Positions 1 to 12,060 of a stretch of DNA of 64,000 nucleotides are shown piece after piece; position 1 is the stretch's first letter; each line of letters begins with the position of its first letter. The stretch is from Magnolia sinica (taxonomy: Eukaryota; Streptophyta; Magnoliopsida; Magnoliales; Magnoliaceae). A program made the position numbers and the translations under genes. The notes beneath the pieces were generated by a model. That model was not told the origin of the DNA, ran no database searches, and was given only the letters and a program-made list of their open reading frames with translations. The stretch lies in the NCBI RefSeq assembly GCF_029962835.1, contig NC_080579.1:82911959-82975958 (forward strand). The letters run 5' to 3'.

Positions 1-15
1 TTGAAGTAATAATAC

Positions 16-115
16 CTGATTGCTGCATCTTTCACAGCTTTAATCTCTCGCAGAGAAGCTCGTTGATTTTCACTTCTGAGGGCTTCAAGCTTTTCGAGTC
101 TCCTTCTTTTTATCG
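16..115 (-). other. possible terminal part of a host exon (edge of window)
   Basis: Read on the minus strand, this stretch is open and translates to a charged, helix-prone peptide containing RRRLEKLEALRSENQRASL followed by REIKAVKDAAIR. It ends at AATCAG|GTATTA, a good plant splice donor at bases 15-14. The composition looks coding, but the window edge cuts the context off. Similar motifs (LREI/DIEALKDAKIR followed by the same donor and similar intron bases) recur at 16.32-16.44 kb on the same strand. The stretch may therefore be a duplicated exon, a gene remnant or part of a dispersed repeat. No family is recognised. Confidence 0.22.
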
Positions 116-130
116 TGTTGGGATTTAATA

Positions 131-2074
131 TTTCAAAAGTGTACGCATTGCATGAGATGAATGGTGGATCTCGCGGCACATGTGCCAATTTGGTAGACGC
201 ATGTGGGATCTGGAACTTTCATCATGTGGGGCCCACTATGAACAGTCTCTTTTGCTAAAAATAAGCCTGGTCCACTCCTCACGGAAGCCACATGAGCTCA
301 TTAAATCTGGACCTTTAATCATTTTAGATTAACCGTTTAATTTTTTCTACTTGGGTGGCCTAAATTCGGTTATCTCTCAGATGCATCTAAAATTCGGGAG
401 TCGCCTGATGAACGGCTTGGATCTCCAAACCATATTACCATCAATCAGAGGCTTGGCACTCGCTCGATTCACTTGCTTTTCCTCATTTCCAACCGACGAA
501 GCTTTGATGGGCCATCTATCAAAGCCCACCTTTACCTCGTGGAAGAATAAAGGGGGGCTATTTGATACTCCGGCGGAGTATGTTGCTTGATACGCAGCAC
601 TCACCGGTCATACATTACCTCAGATTAAACCGACTAAACTGTCTAAGCCAATTTTCCTGAGTAAATACTCCAAAATTAAACTGATTAAAAAAATCCTAAC
701 CTCTGACTTGTGGACAGTTGTTAGTTGAAATAGGGCCATTGGATTTTATTTTTTTTTCACTTTTAACCATCCATAAAATGTCTATCAATCCGATATCCAT
801 ATAATTAAATAAGCATAATTTTTCGTACATGAGACATGTAAGGTGAATACCAAATTTTGGACAGTTCAATTTGATTTACATAGATATCACTTAAATAATA
901 TGTTTATCATCCATCGGGGTCCGGCAGAGTATCAAAGTTAATAAAGTTAAAGTAGTCCAACCACCCCGTGTTTATCCGTGAAAGCAAGAGAATCGGATTC
1001 CTCGCCCATCTTGAAAGGATGGAAACGTTATAGGTGCACTCGCTCGAGTGCATTTTCTACCTGCGCTCGTATCACACGTGCAAGAGATGGTATGTGTGTG
1101 ATGTTTCAGCCCCTAATCAGGTGATTCCAACTGTACGGATCCGGTTGTGCAGATAGCATGTTTGGAAAACCATGCCAGTCGTAGCATAAGAGGGAATCAC
1201 TTCTGGGTCGTGGACCGTTGATCAATTTCTGTAGACAGCTGTGATGTTAGACACGTTTGCCTCTTTACACGAGTGAGGCAAGTGCTCTTATGAATTGCAG
1301 TTGAGAGAGTACACTAGTATTTTTCTGGGAAAAAGTTAGCACGGTAGACACTTCCTTTCTATGCTTTTGTTCTTTTTTTTTTTTGAACGGCAAAAAACTT
1401 ATGTTACCAAAGTACATTTTTCAGGTAAGGAAATAGGGTTTTGGACAAAAATTCTTCTGATTTTCAGGTAAAAGCAGTTGAAAAAGTACGGGTATTTTCT
1501 TTTTTATTGGGTTGTCCGTATGAGTAAAGGTGTAGTTTGGTAAGATAGGTTTTGTTCGGGTCGAAAAAAGGATAGTGGATGGAAGGTCGAGTCTACGGTA
1601 AAAAATTACCGTTTTTCTGGAATTTTCTCTCGAGTATGGAGGAAGCCAAAATAATACTTGTGTTTTAAGTCCAAATCACTTCCATCCTTGCCTTACTAGA
1701 AAAATGTGTTGGATATACTGAAAATAAAAAATGAAATAAAATAAATTTTGATTGTTTTGTGTGAGCGTCTCAATTTCCAAAGTTGCAAGTAAGAATACTA
1801 CATATACATCCACATATGAACTCCAAAACTCCTATTATTTTCGATGTGGGACAAAAGCACATACCGCACTTTTCCTATTTAAAATTTCTGAAAATCATTT
1901 TAGCAACAAAATCTCAAAATTTTAAAATTTTGAATTATCTTTTTGAAAATCACAAATTTCAACATGCCTAATCCTGACTATTAGCCTAGTGGGTGCCACC
2001 AGAGGTGTATTATTTTTTTCACTTTTTAATATTAAATCTTCACTGTTTCATACTGTGGCCTACATATGGTCATT
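131..2074. other. non-coding stretch, no gene seen
   Basis: AT-rich sequence with no convincing open frame. A block at about 971-1180 resembles the DNA that flanks Copia-2 (17.17-17.24 and 24.70-24.85 kb). A GTGGGGCCCACTATGAAC stretch near 226 is a fragment of the MITE-type sequence common in this window. Nothing else is recognised. Confidence 0.5.
971..1180. repeat. dispersed repeat shared with Copia-2 insertion site
   Basis: Motifs appear in the same order here and around the Copia-2 insertion: GTGAAAGCAAGAGAATCGG, then GGTGCACTCGCTCGAG, then ATCACACGTGCAA, then TTTGGAAAACCATGC. The other copy reads in the same direction in the DNA flanking Copia-2, which interrupts it. The class is unknown. 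Confidence 0.45.
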
Positions 2075-2076
2075 TA

Positions 2077-2514
2077 GGAGGTGTTTGGACTGCAAGTTAC
2101 TTAAGCTACTTATACCTTAGGTAATTTGACTTGATTTTTGCTTATTAAACTGAAGTGATTAAATAATATTAATTTAAAAAAAAAAAAACTACTTATAATT
2201 GATCATCAGCCAAATTTATTTGTCTCAAATAAGTTACTTATCTAATGTTGTAAGTAGAAAGAAAGTAAATTATTTGGTGGTATCCAAATGAAACATGAGG
2301 GAAGTTTGGATCTTTAAGTTACTTAAGATAGTCTACTTATACGTTAAGTAACTTATCTTGATTTCTACTTATTAAATTGAAGTGATTAAGTGACTTCAAA
2401 AAATAAGTATACTTATAATTGATCATAAACCAAACTTATCTCAAATAAGTTACTTTATCTACCGTTGTAGGTAGAAAAAAGTACTTATTTAATGGTATCC
2501 AAATGAGTCCTTAA
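2077..2514. repeat. tandem pair of ~215-bp MITE-like units
   Basis: Two head-to-tail copies, about 2077-2292 and 2299-2514. Each begins with a GTTTGGA box followed by AAGTTACTTAAG and ends with GGTATCCAAATGA. The ends are short inverted repeats (TTTGGA / TCCAAA), and the centre repeats ACTTATAATTGATCAT. This is typical of a small non-autonomous DNA transposon, here duplicated in tandem. No clear target duplication was found. Confidence 0.5.
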
Positions 2515-2689
2515 TAACAAAAATACAGCAATGGTTCTCATTCAACTGAAAGATCGGTGTCCCAAGTTCGACCACTTGGGGAGATCTTGTTGTGTTTTTT
2601 AGAATAAAAAATAAATTTCAAAAATAAAAGTTATTTTTAGAAAGTAAATAAATATATTAATTATTTAAACTTTTCATAAATAGTGTGTA

Positions 2690-2769
2690 TAGCCAGTCGA
2701 TAAGAGAAGGGGTTTTTGCTTATGCAACTAGGGTTCAAATCTCCTCGAGGACGGTGCTTTGCACCGTCC
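2690..2769 (+). other. tRNA-like A/B boxes and hairpin inside the Copia-1 LTR
   Basis: AGCCAGTCGATAAGAG (A-box-like; GGTAAGAG in the 3' LTR) is followed about 40 bp later by GGGTTCAAATCTCC, a good match to the Pol III B box GGTTCRANNCC. A hairpin with 9-bp arms and a TTT loop follows at 2749-2769. The same module lies at about 10419-10498 in the 3' LTR. It looks like a SINE or tRNA fragment captured by the LTR family before this copy inserted. Confidence 0.45.
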
Positions 2770-3115
2770 GCGCGCGCGTGGCGTGGGCTGTAGGGCTGCT
2801 TGGGCGCTTTATTAAGCGCACTTAGCACTTCGCACGTTCGCATCGTCGCAAGGAGCAATAAGAGCCTTAGTCTTTTTGGCACACGGTTCAATTTTTTGAG
2901 CCATAGTACCCTGATGTTTTATTACCTTTTTTTTTGGCTAATTGAGAGTAATTGTAACATGATTGTACATATGGTACCTATGCCATGTGTCGCTTATGTG
3001 GATACAGTTTTTCCTGTTGGATAACTGCTCCTGTCTGAATGGGTACAGAAATAACTGCCATATGACATAGAGTCATGTCCTTTCATGGAAAGGCAATTAT
3101 TTGCTGTGAATGGGT

Positions 3116-3164
3116 ATGGATTTCTTGAAGAGGCTCTTTAGCACCTCTTCAGGAAGAAATCCAT
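3116..3164. other. hairpin just upstream of the LTR TATA box
   Basis: The arms ATGGATTTCTT-GAAGAGG and CCTCTTC-AGGAAGAAATCCAT pair with one 3-base bulge around a CTCTTTAGCA loop. The hairpin is conserved in the 3' LTR and lies directly before the TATA box. Confidence 0.6.
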
Positions 3165-3178
3165 GACCCTTCAGTTGA

Positions 3179-3185
3179 TATAAAT
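3179..3185 (+). promoter_or_regulatory. TATA box of Copia-1 5' LTR
   Basis: TATAAAT in the last 40% of the LTR, the usual position of the U3 promoter. The same site is present in the 3' LTR. Confidence 0.5.
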
Positions 3186-3570
3186 CCTAGATACTATAAT
3201 CCAGAAGAACAGACTCTTAATTCTTAACATTATATCATCTTCTGTGCAATTACTCTCGATCTAATCTCTTACTGAGTTTTTTCTGAACATCTTAAGGCAT
3301 ATCGGTGTCAAAACTAGAGATCTGTTCAACACTTAAATGTGCAAATTTTCGTGTTGAAAATTGGATTGAGAGTTCATTGTATCCTGAAGACAATTTGTAG
3401 TTTTCCTTCGTTTGCACTTGCTGGAATTTTCAGAAAAAAGGCAGCAAATCTGTCTTGAGAAATCGACTATTCAAGTCGAGCCTTGAACCCGATAGATCTG
3501 ATCGTTTTCTTCTATCCTCCGTTGTGTATTAGATTTCTAACATTCAAGACAGATTTTTACTCTAGTCACA

Positions 3571-6500
3571 ATGGAGGCAATTCATTCCATTCAAGTTATG
3601 AACCAAGACTTTGTACGACTGGATCGTTTTGACGGTCAATTCTTCTCAAGATGGCAGCAGAAGATGTTTTTCTTTCTGACAACTCTGAAGTTATCTTACA
3701 TCTTAGATGATGATCTGCCTTCTCTGACCGAACCAAATGACGATGACTCAGAACAAGTGAAGGCAGAACGAAAGAAAAGGAAGGAAGACGATTTTCTATG
3801 CAAAGGTCATATCTTAAACGCCCTCTCTAATTCTATCTATAACTCATACCGTAAAATATCCTCTGCTAAAGATCTGTGGACGAAATTAGATGAAAAATAT
3901 AAAACTGAAGATATCAGTACTCAGAAATTTATGATCGACAATTATGTCCACTTCAAGTTTAAAAATGATCAGCTAATTCTCTCCCAAGTAACCGAACTAC
4001 ATAACTTGGTTGATGAATTGAAGATTGGTGGCATAGATCTTCCTGAAGAATTCCTAGTCGGTGTGGTAATTGTAAAATTACCCTCATCATGGTTTGATTA
4101 TAAAAAGAAACTGAAACATGATGAGAGGAAGTACAATCTTGAAGGGCTTCAACGACATCTTCGTATAAAAGAAGAGTCCAGAAACCGAGACAAGAAAGAA
4201 AGTGCTTCAGAAAATCATTCCAAAGCAAATATAGTAGAAGATGACAAGCCAAAAATTCAGAACTCCAAATCTATTCCCCCAAAGAAAGATACAGAGTTTA
4301 ACAAAAGGGGAAAGAAAAAGGGCAAGTGTCACTTCTGCAATAAGTCAGGACACTATATAAAGGAATGTCGACACAGGAAGAAGCAACTGAAAGATCAGAC
4401 TAACATGACAGAAGACCAACTTGTAGCAATGGTTACTGAAGCTAACACAGTAATATCCGATGGTGGATGGTGGCTAGATACTGGTGCAACCATTCACATA
4501 TCGAAGGACCGAAACATCTTCAAGACCTATGAAGGTATTACAACTAGATAAGAGGTGAAGATGGGTAATAACGTTCGTGCGAACGTTGTTGGAAAAGGAA
4601 CAGTCGAGCTTCAGTTTACATCAGGCAAAAGACTGACACTAACAAATGTATTGCATGTACCTGACATGTCTAAAAATCTAGTGTCAGGCGATCTTCTCAA
4701 TAAGAGAGGATTCAAAATAGTGATTGAGTCTGATAAGTTGGTTATCACCAAGAATGGTATGTTTGTTAGCAAAGGATATTCATGTAATGGTATGATTAAA
4801 CTAAATATTAATAATAATAATAATGTTTCCGTTTATATAGTAGATTCAGTATCTTTATGGCATGCTACACTAGGTCATGTTAATTATCATTCAATGAAAA
4901 GAATGATGATCCTGGGACTTATACCAAAATATGAAATACAACAAGAAGGGAAATGTGATGTGTGTGCCCATTCTAAAATAACCAGAAAACCATTTGGGAT
5001 TGGCATGAGAAAATCACAACCCTTGGAGTTAATTCATTCCGATATCTGTGATTTAAATAATACCTTAACTCGTGGAGGAAAAAAGGTATTTTATCACATT
5101 TATCAATGACTTCACTAGATTTTCCTATGTATACTTGATAAAATGTAAAGATGAAGCCTTTGAAAAGTTTAAGCTTTATAAGGCCGAAGTGGAAAATCAG
5201 TTGAATATAAAGATTAAAGCCCTTAGAAGTGATAGAGGGGGTGAGTATTCTTCTAATGAATTCAATGAATTCTGTGAATCAAATGGTATAATCCATGAAT
5301 TTACAGCACCTTACACACCTCAGCAGAATGGCCTAGCAGAATGCAAAAATAGGACATTAGTTAAGATGATCAACTATATGATATTAAATTCTAGATTACC
5401 ACTAAATTTGTGGGGGGGAGCATTGTTAACAGTAAACCGTATTCTAAATGTTATCTCACACAAGAAATTAGATATCTTCCCATATGAATTATGGAAAAAG
5501 AAGAAACCATATCTTCATTACTTCAAAGTGTGGGGAAGTATAGCAGAAGTCAAGATTATTGATTTTAAGAAAGTAAAGTTAGGTCCTAGAGGAATCAGGT
5601 ATGCTTTTGTAGGTTATGGGATTCATAGTCATGTATATAGATTCCTGGTTCTAGAACAAACTTCTTTTGCTGACAAAAACATAATTATAGAGTCTAAGGA
5701 TGCTATATTTTTTGAAAATACAGTATACAAAGACTATATGAACAATCATACAAAAAGGCATGTTGATGAAAATATAATAGAACCAATGAACGAAGAGCCT
5801 AACAACTTTCATGATAAATCTAATGTTCATCCAGGAGGAAATGAACCAAGGAGATCAAAAATGGCAAGAAAAGAAACATCTTTTGGCCCAGATTTCTATA
5901 TGTTCCTTATAGAAGGCAATAGAAATGAAATACGCAAGGAGATTACTCTACCACTAAGTATTGAAAGTGATCCATCAACGCTTAGTGAAGCTCTCTCATC
6001 TCCTGATGCAAAGTTTTGGAGGGAAGCCATAGACGATGAAATGGATTCCATAATCTCAAATAACACTTGGTGTTTGGCCGATCTTCCTCTAGGTTCAAAG
6101 CCTATAGGATGTAAGTGGATTTTTAAAAGAAAGTTCAATCTTGATAAAACAATAAATAAGTTTAAAGCTCGATTGGTAACCAAAGGATTTAGATAAAAGG
6201 AAGGTATCGATTTTTTCGATACATATGCTCTTATTGCTCGAACATCTACCATTAGGACTTTAATTGCTCTTTCAGCAATTCACCACCTAGTAATCCATCA
6301 AATGGATGTCAAAACGGCATTCTTAAATGGTGATCTAGATGAGGAAGTCTATATGCAACAACCTGAAGGGTTTGTTCAACCCGGGCAAGAGAAGAAAGTG
6401 TGTAAACTGGTCAAATCTCTCTATGAGCTCAAGCAAGCTCCTAAACAATGGCATGAGAAGTTTGATCAAGTAGTACAATCTAATGATTTTAGAGTAAACC

Positions 6501-9500
6501 AAGCAGATAAGTGCATATATATTAAGGGTCAAATCATTATCTGCCTATACGTAGATGATATGCTAATATTTGGACCAAATGAGGACTATGTGAAAGAAAC
6601 TAAAAAGTTTCTAAGTACCAACTTCGACATTGTTCACTCCCCAAGTATAGGGTTGTGATGTAGTAATAAACTCGGTAAGACCGAGGTCGAATCCACAGGG
6701 ACTGATACCTGTACGTTATCTGAAACCAAGTAGAACTAGAACTAGACTAAGATGTGATCTAACCAGATAGAATTTTAAGGAATAATTGGGAAATAATTAT
6801 CTAGAACTTAAGGAATTCAAAAGAAGGAAACTAGGGATTCAGAGGATCCACTTGTAGAGATCAGGAAGAAATTATGCCTGCTTCAGAAATCATGGAATTT
6901 AACTAGACTTCCTTTGATATAGTTTTCAAGAGGTGAATGGTATATGAATTAGAATGGATTCCATCACCAAGCCATGCCCAGGAGACAAAGTAAACAACAG
7001 AATTAAACTAATTACCAACCAACCAACAATGTATGAGGATCAGGAAGGGTACTGTCATCTTACCATGCCCATGGGACAATGATAAACAACAAGGGTTCCT
7101 AATTTCATAAACTTAAAAAAGGGGAAAAAAATACTCAAAGCCATTGCAAACCCATTGTAATTTCAGTCACAACAGACCATAAAAGACTAAAAAATATTCC
7201 TTTAATAATCAACTATATCAACTTCAGTTTAGAAATTTAAATTAAAGGCATAAAGTAGGTTCTCCCATCTCGCTACAGGCTTCACCTCTTAGCCCTAGCT
7301 AAGAGGTTTAGCCACACATGATATGGGCTAAATAAACAACGAAATAAAAATAAAAAGGGAAAGAAAAGAACAAGAAGGAAGAAGAGAGAAAAAAATCACT
7401 TCTCGTCCCTGCCAAACCCAACCGATGCTTCCAGCGAGCACAAACCAAACCCGATCTCCCTCCTGACGTGCAGCCAACCAAAACCAAGCACCCTTGCTCC
7501 CTGCCTTTTTCCCCGGCCGTGCACAGCAGCAGTAGCCCCCAGACCGTTTTTCCTTCACACGCTGCCGGCGGCCAAACTCCTCCCGTCTTTTCCTTTTTTC
7601 CTTTTTTTCCTCCACGTTCAGCTCCTTTTTAAAGATGGAAAGCTCTCTCCAGAGCTGCTGTGGAGTCCTGAAAGGATTAGGCTGCGGAAACAGTCCTTCT
7701 GCAGCCAAAAAAACGCCCTGCCCTCTGCTGCGAGGAACGTCACGCAATCCGGAATACCACGTCTCCGCGCTTCTTCTTTTTTTTGTTTTCCTTCCAAAAG
7801 GACAACGTCCTTTGGAAGATTTTTGGCAGACCTACCTGATGAACGGTTCAGATCGTCCGTCCGATCGCTCCCACGAGTGCACAATCCGCCGCAAAAACCG
7901 AACGGCTTCCGGTTGCGAAAACAGATTAGCGTCATTGACGCTGTGACGATGGTGGGCCCCACTTTACTGTCTTTTTGGAAAATCCAATCCGTCCACTGCG
8001 TTCTACTCGAAAAACCAGGTGAGAAGCACTACTTTTGGACCAAATTCTATGCGGCCCACAATACCTTCTACTCCGCCGTTCATCATGCCTTTAACGGTCA
8101 GGATTTTGTAATATTTTACATGGTCTCAAAAGGCCACCTTGATGAGGTAAATACCCCACCTATGCGCACAATGGACGGTCCCGATTGGACCGCCGAATCA
8201 AGATGGTGGCCCACTGCACCCAACCGCAAGCCGGACAGCGTTACGCTGTTTGCGTAAGTGACGAGTTCGAGTTTGAGTCGGTCAGCGCCTGCTGACCGAC
8301 TTCCTTATTTCTTTTGTTCGTCCGGTGCACTTGTGCACCTTGCACGTGCACTGCAAGTGTGGGTCCCATGGTGATGTTTGTAAGAAATCTGCTCCATCCA
8401 TCTGTTTTGACACGTAGTTTAAGGCGTTGAGACCAAAATTGGAGTATATCCAGATATCAGGCGGGGCCCACATAATGATTAAAGGCGCTGATCTGTCCGT
8501 TGGGCCACTTCCACAGTGATCCAGGAGCTGAAATTTTACGTGTACGGTTTATTTATGGTCCTCAGGCCACGTATGAAGTTTTGAACTGATCAGATGGTGG
8601 GAATCCTATGATCTTGCATTCTGGACACTTTTTAGGCCACTTGAGCTTCAATTTCTTGATTTTCTTGGGTCCCTGATGTGTAATTCTGTTGATCTTGGGT
8701 CTCTGGAGTCCGTCACACGCTTTGGTGTCATTAGAGCGTTAAGTCCATGCTTTAAGCACCCATTTCGGTCCAGGCTCGTACATACACTCTGCATTATAAA
8801 CACGATTAATCAGTCCATTAAGCGGTATCATGCGTGTAAATCTATGCAATAAATGGGTCTGATATGCAATATTTGACCCTCAACAGACATGAAGGATATG
8901 GGCAAAGCCGATGTAATATTAGGTATTAAGATTTATAATCTTAATGATGGAATAGCCTTAACACAATCTCATTACCTAGAGAAAGTGTTAAAGAAGTTTA
9001 ATCATTATGATAATAAACCGGTTTCAACCTCATTTGATCCAAGTATTAAATTGGTTAAAAATACTGGTATATGTAAAGCATAACAAGAATATGCGAGTGC
9101 TATTGGGAGTTTAATGTATACAATGAATTGTACTAGACCCGATATAGCATTCACAGTAGGAATGCTAAGTAGGTATACCAGTAATACAGGACAAGTACTC
9201 TGAAATGCGATTTCGAGAGTTTTAAAGTATCTAAGAGGAACCATAGACTATGGACTGCATTATAAATTATATCCCGCTGTACTTTAAGGTTACAGCAATG
9301 CAAGCTGGAATGCAGATAGCATAGAATCTAAATCTACAAGTGGCTGGATATTCACTCTTGGAGGAGGAGCAATATCATGGGTATCTAAGAAACAAACGTA
9401 CATATCTCACTCTACAATGGAAAGTGAGTTTATTGTACTTGGTGCTACTTGTAAAGAAGGTGAATGGCTAAGATACCTACTGTTGGAAATCCCGTATTGG

Positions 9501-9761
9501 CCAAAACCTACTCCTGTCATTTCTATCTTTTGTAATAGTCAGGCTACTCTTTGCCGTGCAATGAGTAAGACTTATAATGATAAGTCTAGAAATGTAGGTC
9601 TAAGGCATAACTTTTTTAAAGGATTGCTCAGAGATGGAGTAATCACAGTGGAATATGTTAAATCCATCCTGAACTTAGCAGATCCCTTAACAAAAGGTTT
9701 ATCAAGAGATCAAATAAGAAGAACCACTAAAGGAATGGGACTAAGATCCATAAAGATATAA
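3571..9761 (+). pseudogene. Copia-1 gag-pol region, broken
   Basis: Fossil polyprotein region that starts at an ATG 29 bp after the 5' LTR. Parts in order: a UBN2-type gag starting MEAIHSIQVMNQ; a CCHC zinc knuckle CHFCNKSGHYIKEC near 4327; an aspartic protease WWLDTGATIHIS near 4469; an integrase with its HHCC head near 4860-4980 and DRGGEYSSNEF near 5233; a reverse transcriptase with KWIFKRKFN near 6113 and YVDDMLIF near 6550; and RNase H with STSGWIF near 9335. The domain order (integrase before reverse transcriptase) fixes the superfamily as Ty1/Copia. The region is broken at about six places and is also split by the solo LTR at 6631-8885. No lineage within Copia is asserted. Confidence 0.92.
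6631..8885. mobile_element. 2.26-kb solo LTR inserted in Copia-1
   Basis: It starts TGTTCACTCC, ends GACCCTCAACA, and is flanked by the 5-bp duplication GACAT (6626-6630 and 8886-8890). Copia-1 reverse-transcriptase coding sequence resumes directly after it. It has no coding domains and no repeat of one end at the other, so it fits a solo LTR rather than a full element. The GACCGAGGTCGAATCCACAG block near 6680 recalls long LTRs of Tat/Ogre-type Gypsy elements (from memory). It is younger than Copia-1. Confidence 0.85.
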
Positions 9762-10302
9762 CTTTCACTCTTGATGACAACCCTACCTATGTTTTGAAAT
9801 ATAGGCTAAGTTCAAAGGGACAAACAAGTCAAGTAAGCAACTGAAATATACACTAGAAAAAGAAAATTTGAGCCTCATTCCTAAAAGTCTAGTGTTTGGT
9901 TTCTGCATTTCTTTAGAGGCTGAGTACTAACTCTTAATAGATCTATAAACAGACTTTGCTGAAATAAAGAAGAATCATCTTTGATAGATATACCTATATG
10001 AGTAGAGAAGTGAGGCCGCTTTTAAAGAGATTAGGATCGTCTCTAGAATACATATGAAATAAGGATACGCACAAGGCCAGAAATGTGCAAACTTTTAGAT
10101 CTCCAGTTATATATGAATAAATGTGTGTTATGTATCCGGTGAGTCATATAAGGTCCTTAGATCAAGACTAATGGGTCACTAAATACCTGTCATAACTTTG
10201 ATACATATACACTAAAGTAAATGTTCAAATCCAAAAGATACATTTACTTATACACTTATTTATACTGATATGCCATTCATTCTATAATCTGATTTTATTT
10301 TT

Positions 10303-10316
10303 GAAATTGTGGGGAT
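10303..10316 (+). other. Copia-1 polypurine tract region
   Basis: A short purine-rich stretch (GAAATTGTGGGGA) immediately before the 3' LTR, in the place where plus-strand priming occurs in LTR elements. It is a weak match in length. Confidence 0.45.
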
Positions 10317-11270
10317 TGTTGTGTTTTTTAGAATAAAAAATAAATTTCAAAAATAAAAGTTATTTTTAGAAAGTAAATAAATATATTAATTATTTAAACT
10401 TTCCATAAATAGTGTGTATAACCAGTCGGTAAGAGAAGGGGTTTTTGCTTATGCAACCAGGGTTCAAATCTTCTCGAGGACGGTGCTTTGCACCGTCTGC
10501 GCGCGCGTGGCGTGGGCTGTAGGGCTACTTGGGCGCTTTATTAGGTGCACTTAGCACTTCGCACGTTCGCATCGTCGCAAGGAGAAATAAGAGCCTTAGT
10601 CTTTTTGGCACACGGTTCAATTTTTTGGGCCATAGTACCCTGATGTTTTATTACCTTTTTTTTGGCTAATTGAGAGTAATTGTAACATGATTGTACATGT
10701 GGCACCTATGCCATGTGTTGCTTATGTGGATACAGTTTTTCCTGTTGGATAACTGCTCCTGTCTGAATGGGTACAGAAATAACTGCCATATGACATAGAG
10801 TCATGTCCTTTCATGGAAAGGTAATTATTTGCTGTGAATGGGTATGGATTTCTTGAAGAGGCTCTTTAGCACCTCTTCAGGAAGAAATCCATGACCCTTC
10901 AGTTGATATAAATCCTAGATATTATAATCCAGAAGAACAGACTCTTAATTATTAACATTATATCATCTTCTGTGCAATTACTCTCGATTTAATCTCTTAC
11001 TGAGTTTTTTCTAAACGTCTTAAGGCATATCGGTGTCAAAACTAGAGATCTGTTCAACACTTAAATGTGTAAATTTTCGTGTTGAAAATTGAATTGAGAG
11101 TTCATTGTATCCTGAAGACAATTTGCAGATTTCCTTCGTTTGCACTTGCTGGAATTTTCAGAAAAAGGACAGCAAATCTGTCTTGAGAAATCGACTATTC
11201 AAGTCGAGCCTTGAACCCGATAGATCTGATCGTTTTCTTCTATCCTCCGTTGTGTATTGGATTTCTAACA
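10317..11270 (+). repeat. Copia-1 3' LTR
   Basis: 954 bp, TG...CA, partner of 2588-3542, followed by the target duplication GATCT. Confidence 0.95.
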
Positions 11271-11275
11271 GATCT

Positions 11276-11871
11276 AACATGGTCCATCCATCAGTGTCCA
11301 ATGTACCAACCCCTAAATTCCTAACAATTAGATCCCATTGGTCCAAACTCAAAATCAGCCTGTGGTATGCATGTCTTCTGCTTGACGATAATATATAAAT
11401 AAGGCTAGCAACGGGCTGTTGAACAGGGAGCGCTGTCCAAACTTTGGTTTGGCTTGGACATGATAAATAGGGCCATCGGTTAATCAATTTATTGGAGTAT
11501 TTCAAAAAAATTTATGAAATTCAGTGTAGTTAGCGTAGTGTCCAAAGCTTTTAGAAAGCAAACCACTTTTATGATTTTGTGTGAAGACTTTGGTCCATAT
11601 GGAGTAGGAAAAAGGTGTGGAGATTGATTTAAAGTATCCTATTTCTAACACTTTTAAGGGCCTACTTGTGTCACTAATTACTACTATAATGTAAAAGAAC
11701 GTGAAACATGAAATGATTAAAAAATTATTTTACCCATATCCACATAACAATCTTAATGATGGCATATTTACATTAATGTCAAATCATCACCAAAGTATAA
11801 TAATATATGTTTGATTTTGGGATGATAAATCATAATGATTATATATTTCCTTTACATTATCAAGGTAATTG
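11276..11871. other. non-coding stretch, nothing recognised
   Basis: AT-rich sequence continuing the pre-insertion target of Copia-1. No open frame or repeat is recognised. Confidence 0.4.
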
Positions 11872-12060
11872 ACAAAAACAAAAAAAAACAAAAAAAAAAA
11901 AAAAACCTTCCTTTTTTAAATCACATGAACTCATGCACCGTACACAAGCCCACACACTCACACCACAATGGATGCTCCTACACTACACAATGGGTGCTTG
12001 AACCAATAACCTCGCGTTGAAATTCTTGTGAGTCTACCATTGAGGCATAGGGTTGCAGCC
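11872..12060 (-). mobile_element. probable tRNA-derived SINE
   Basis: On the minus strand the head reads ATGCCTCAATGGTAGACTC (A-box-like), then TTGGTTCAAGCACC (B-box-like) about 45 bp on. These are the spacing and order of a Pol III promoter. The body runs about 100 bp and ends in a long T-rich homopolymer (A-rich on the plus strand, 11873-11905). The length of about 190 bp suits plant SINEs. No exact target duplication could be fixed in the low-complexity flanks. Confidence 0.5.

Larger units (their letters stand above)
2588..3542 (+). repeat. Copia-1 5' LTR
   Basis: 955 bp, TG...CA, about 97% identical to the LTR at 10317-11270. It contains a tRNA-like A/B box pair, a short perfect hairpin (GGACGGTGC/GCACCGTCC), a larger hairpin at 3116-3164 and a TATA box at 3179-3185. 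Confidence 0.95.
2588..11270 (+). mobile_element. Copia-1: Ty1/Copia LTR retrotransposon, broken
   Basis: Complete outline of a Ty1/Copia element. Both LTRs start TGTTGTG and end CTAACA, and the 5-bp target duplication GATCT flanks it at 2583-2587 and 11271-11275. In order it holds gag, protease, integrase, reverse transcriptase and RNase H. A 2255-bp solo LTR of another family (6631-8885) is inserted in the reverse-transcriptase part. The two LTRs differ at about 27 of 954 sites, mostly transitions, giving an age of roughly one to several million years depending on the substitution rate. The coding region has about six breaks besides the insertion, so it is a fossil. Confidence 0.95.

Noticed and set aside
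2661-3024. Frames inside the Copia-1 LTR
   Set aside because: Chance frames in the GC-rich part of U3.
7328-8257. Frames of 100-144 codons on both strands near 7.3-8.3 kb
   Set aside because: They lie within the 2.26-kb solo LTR and have no recognisable domain.
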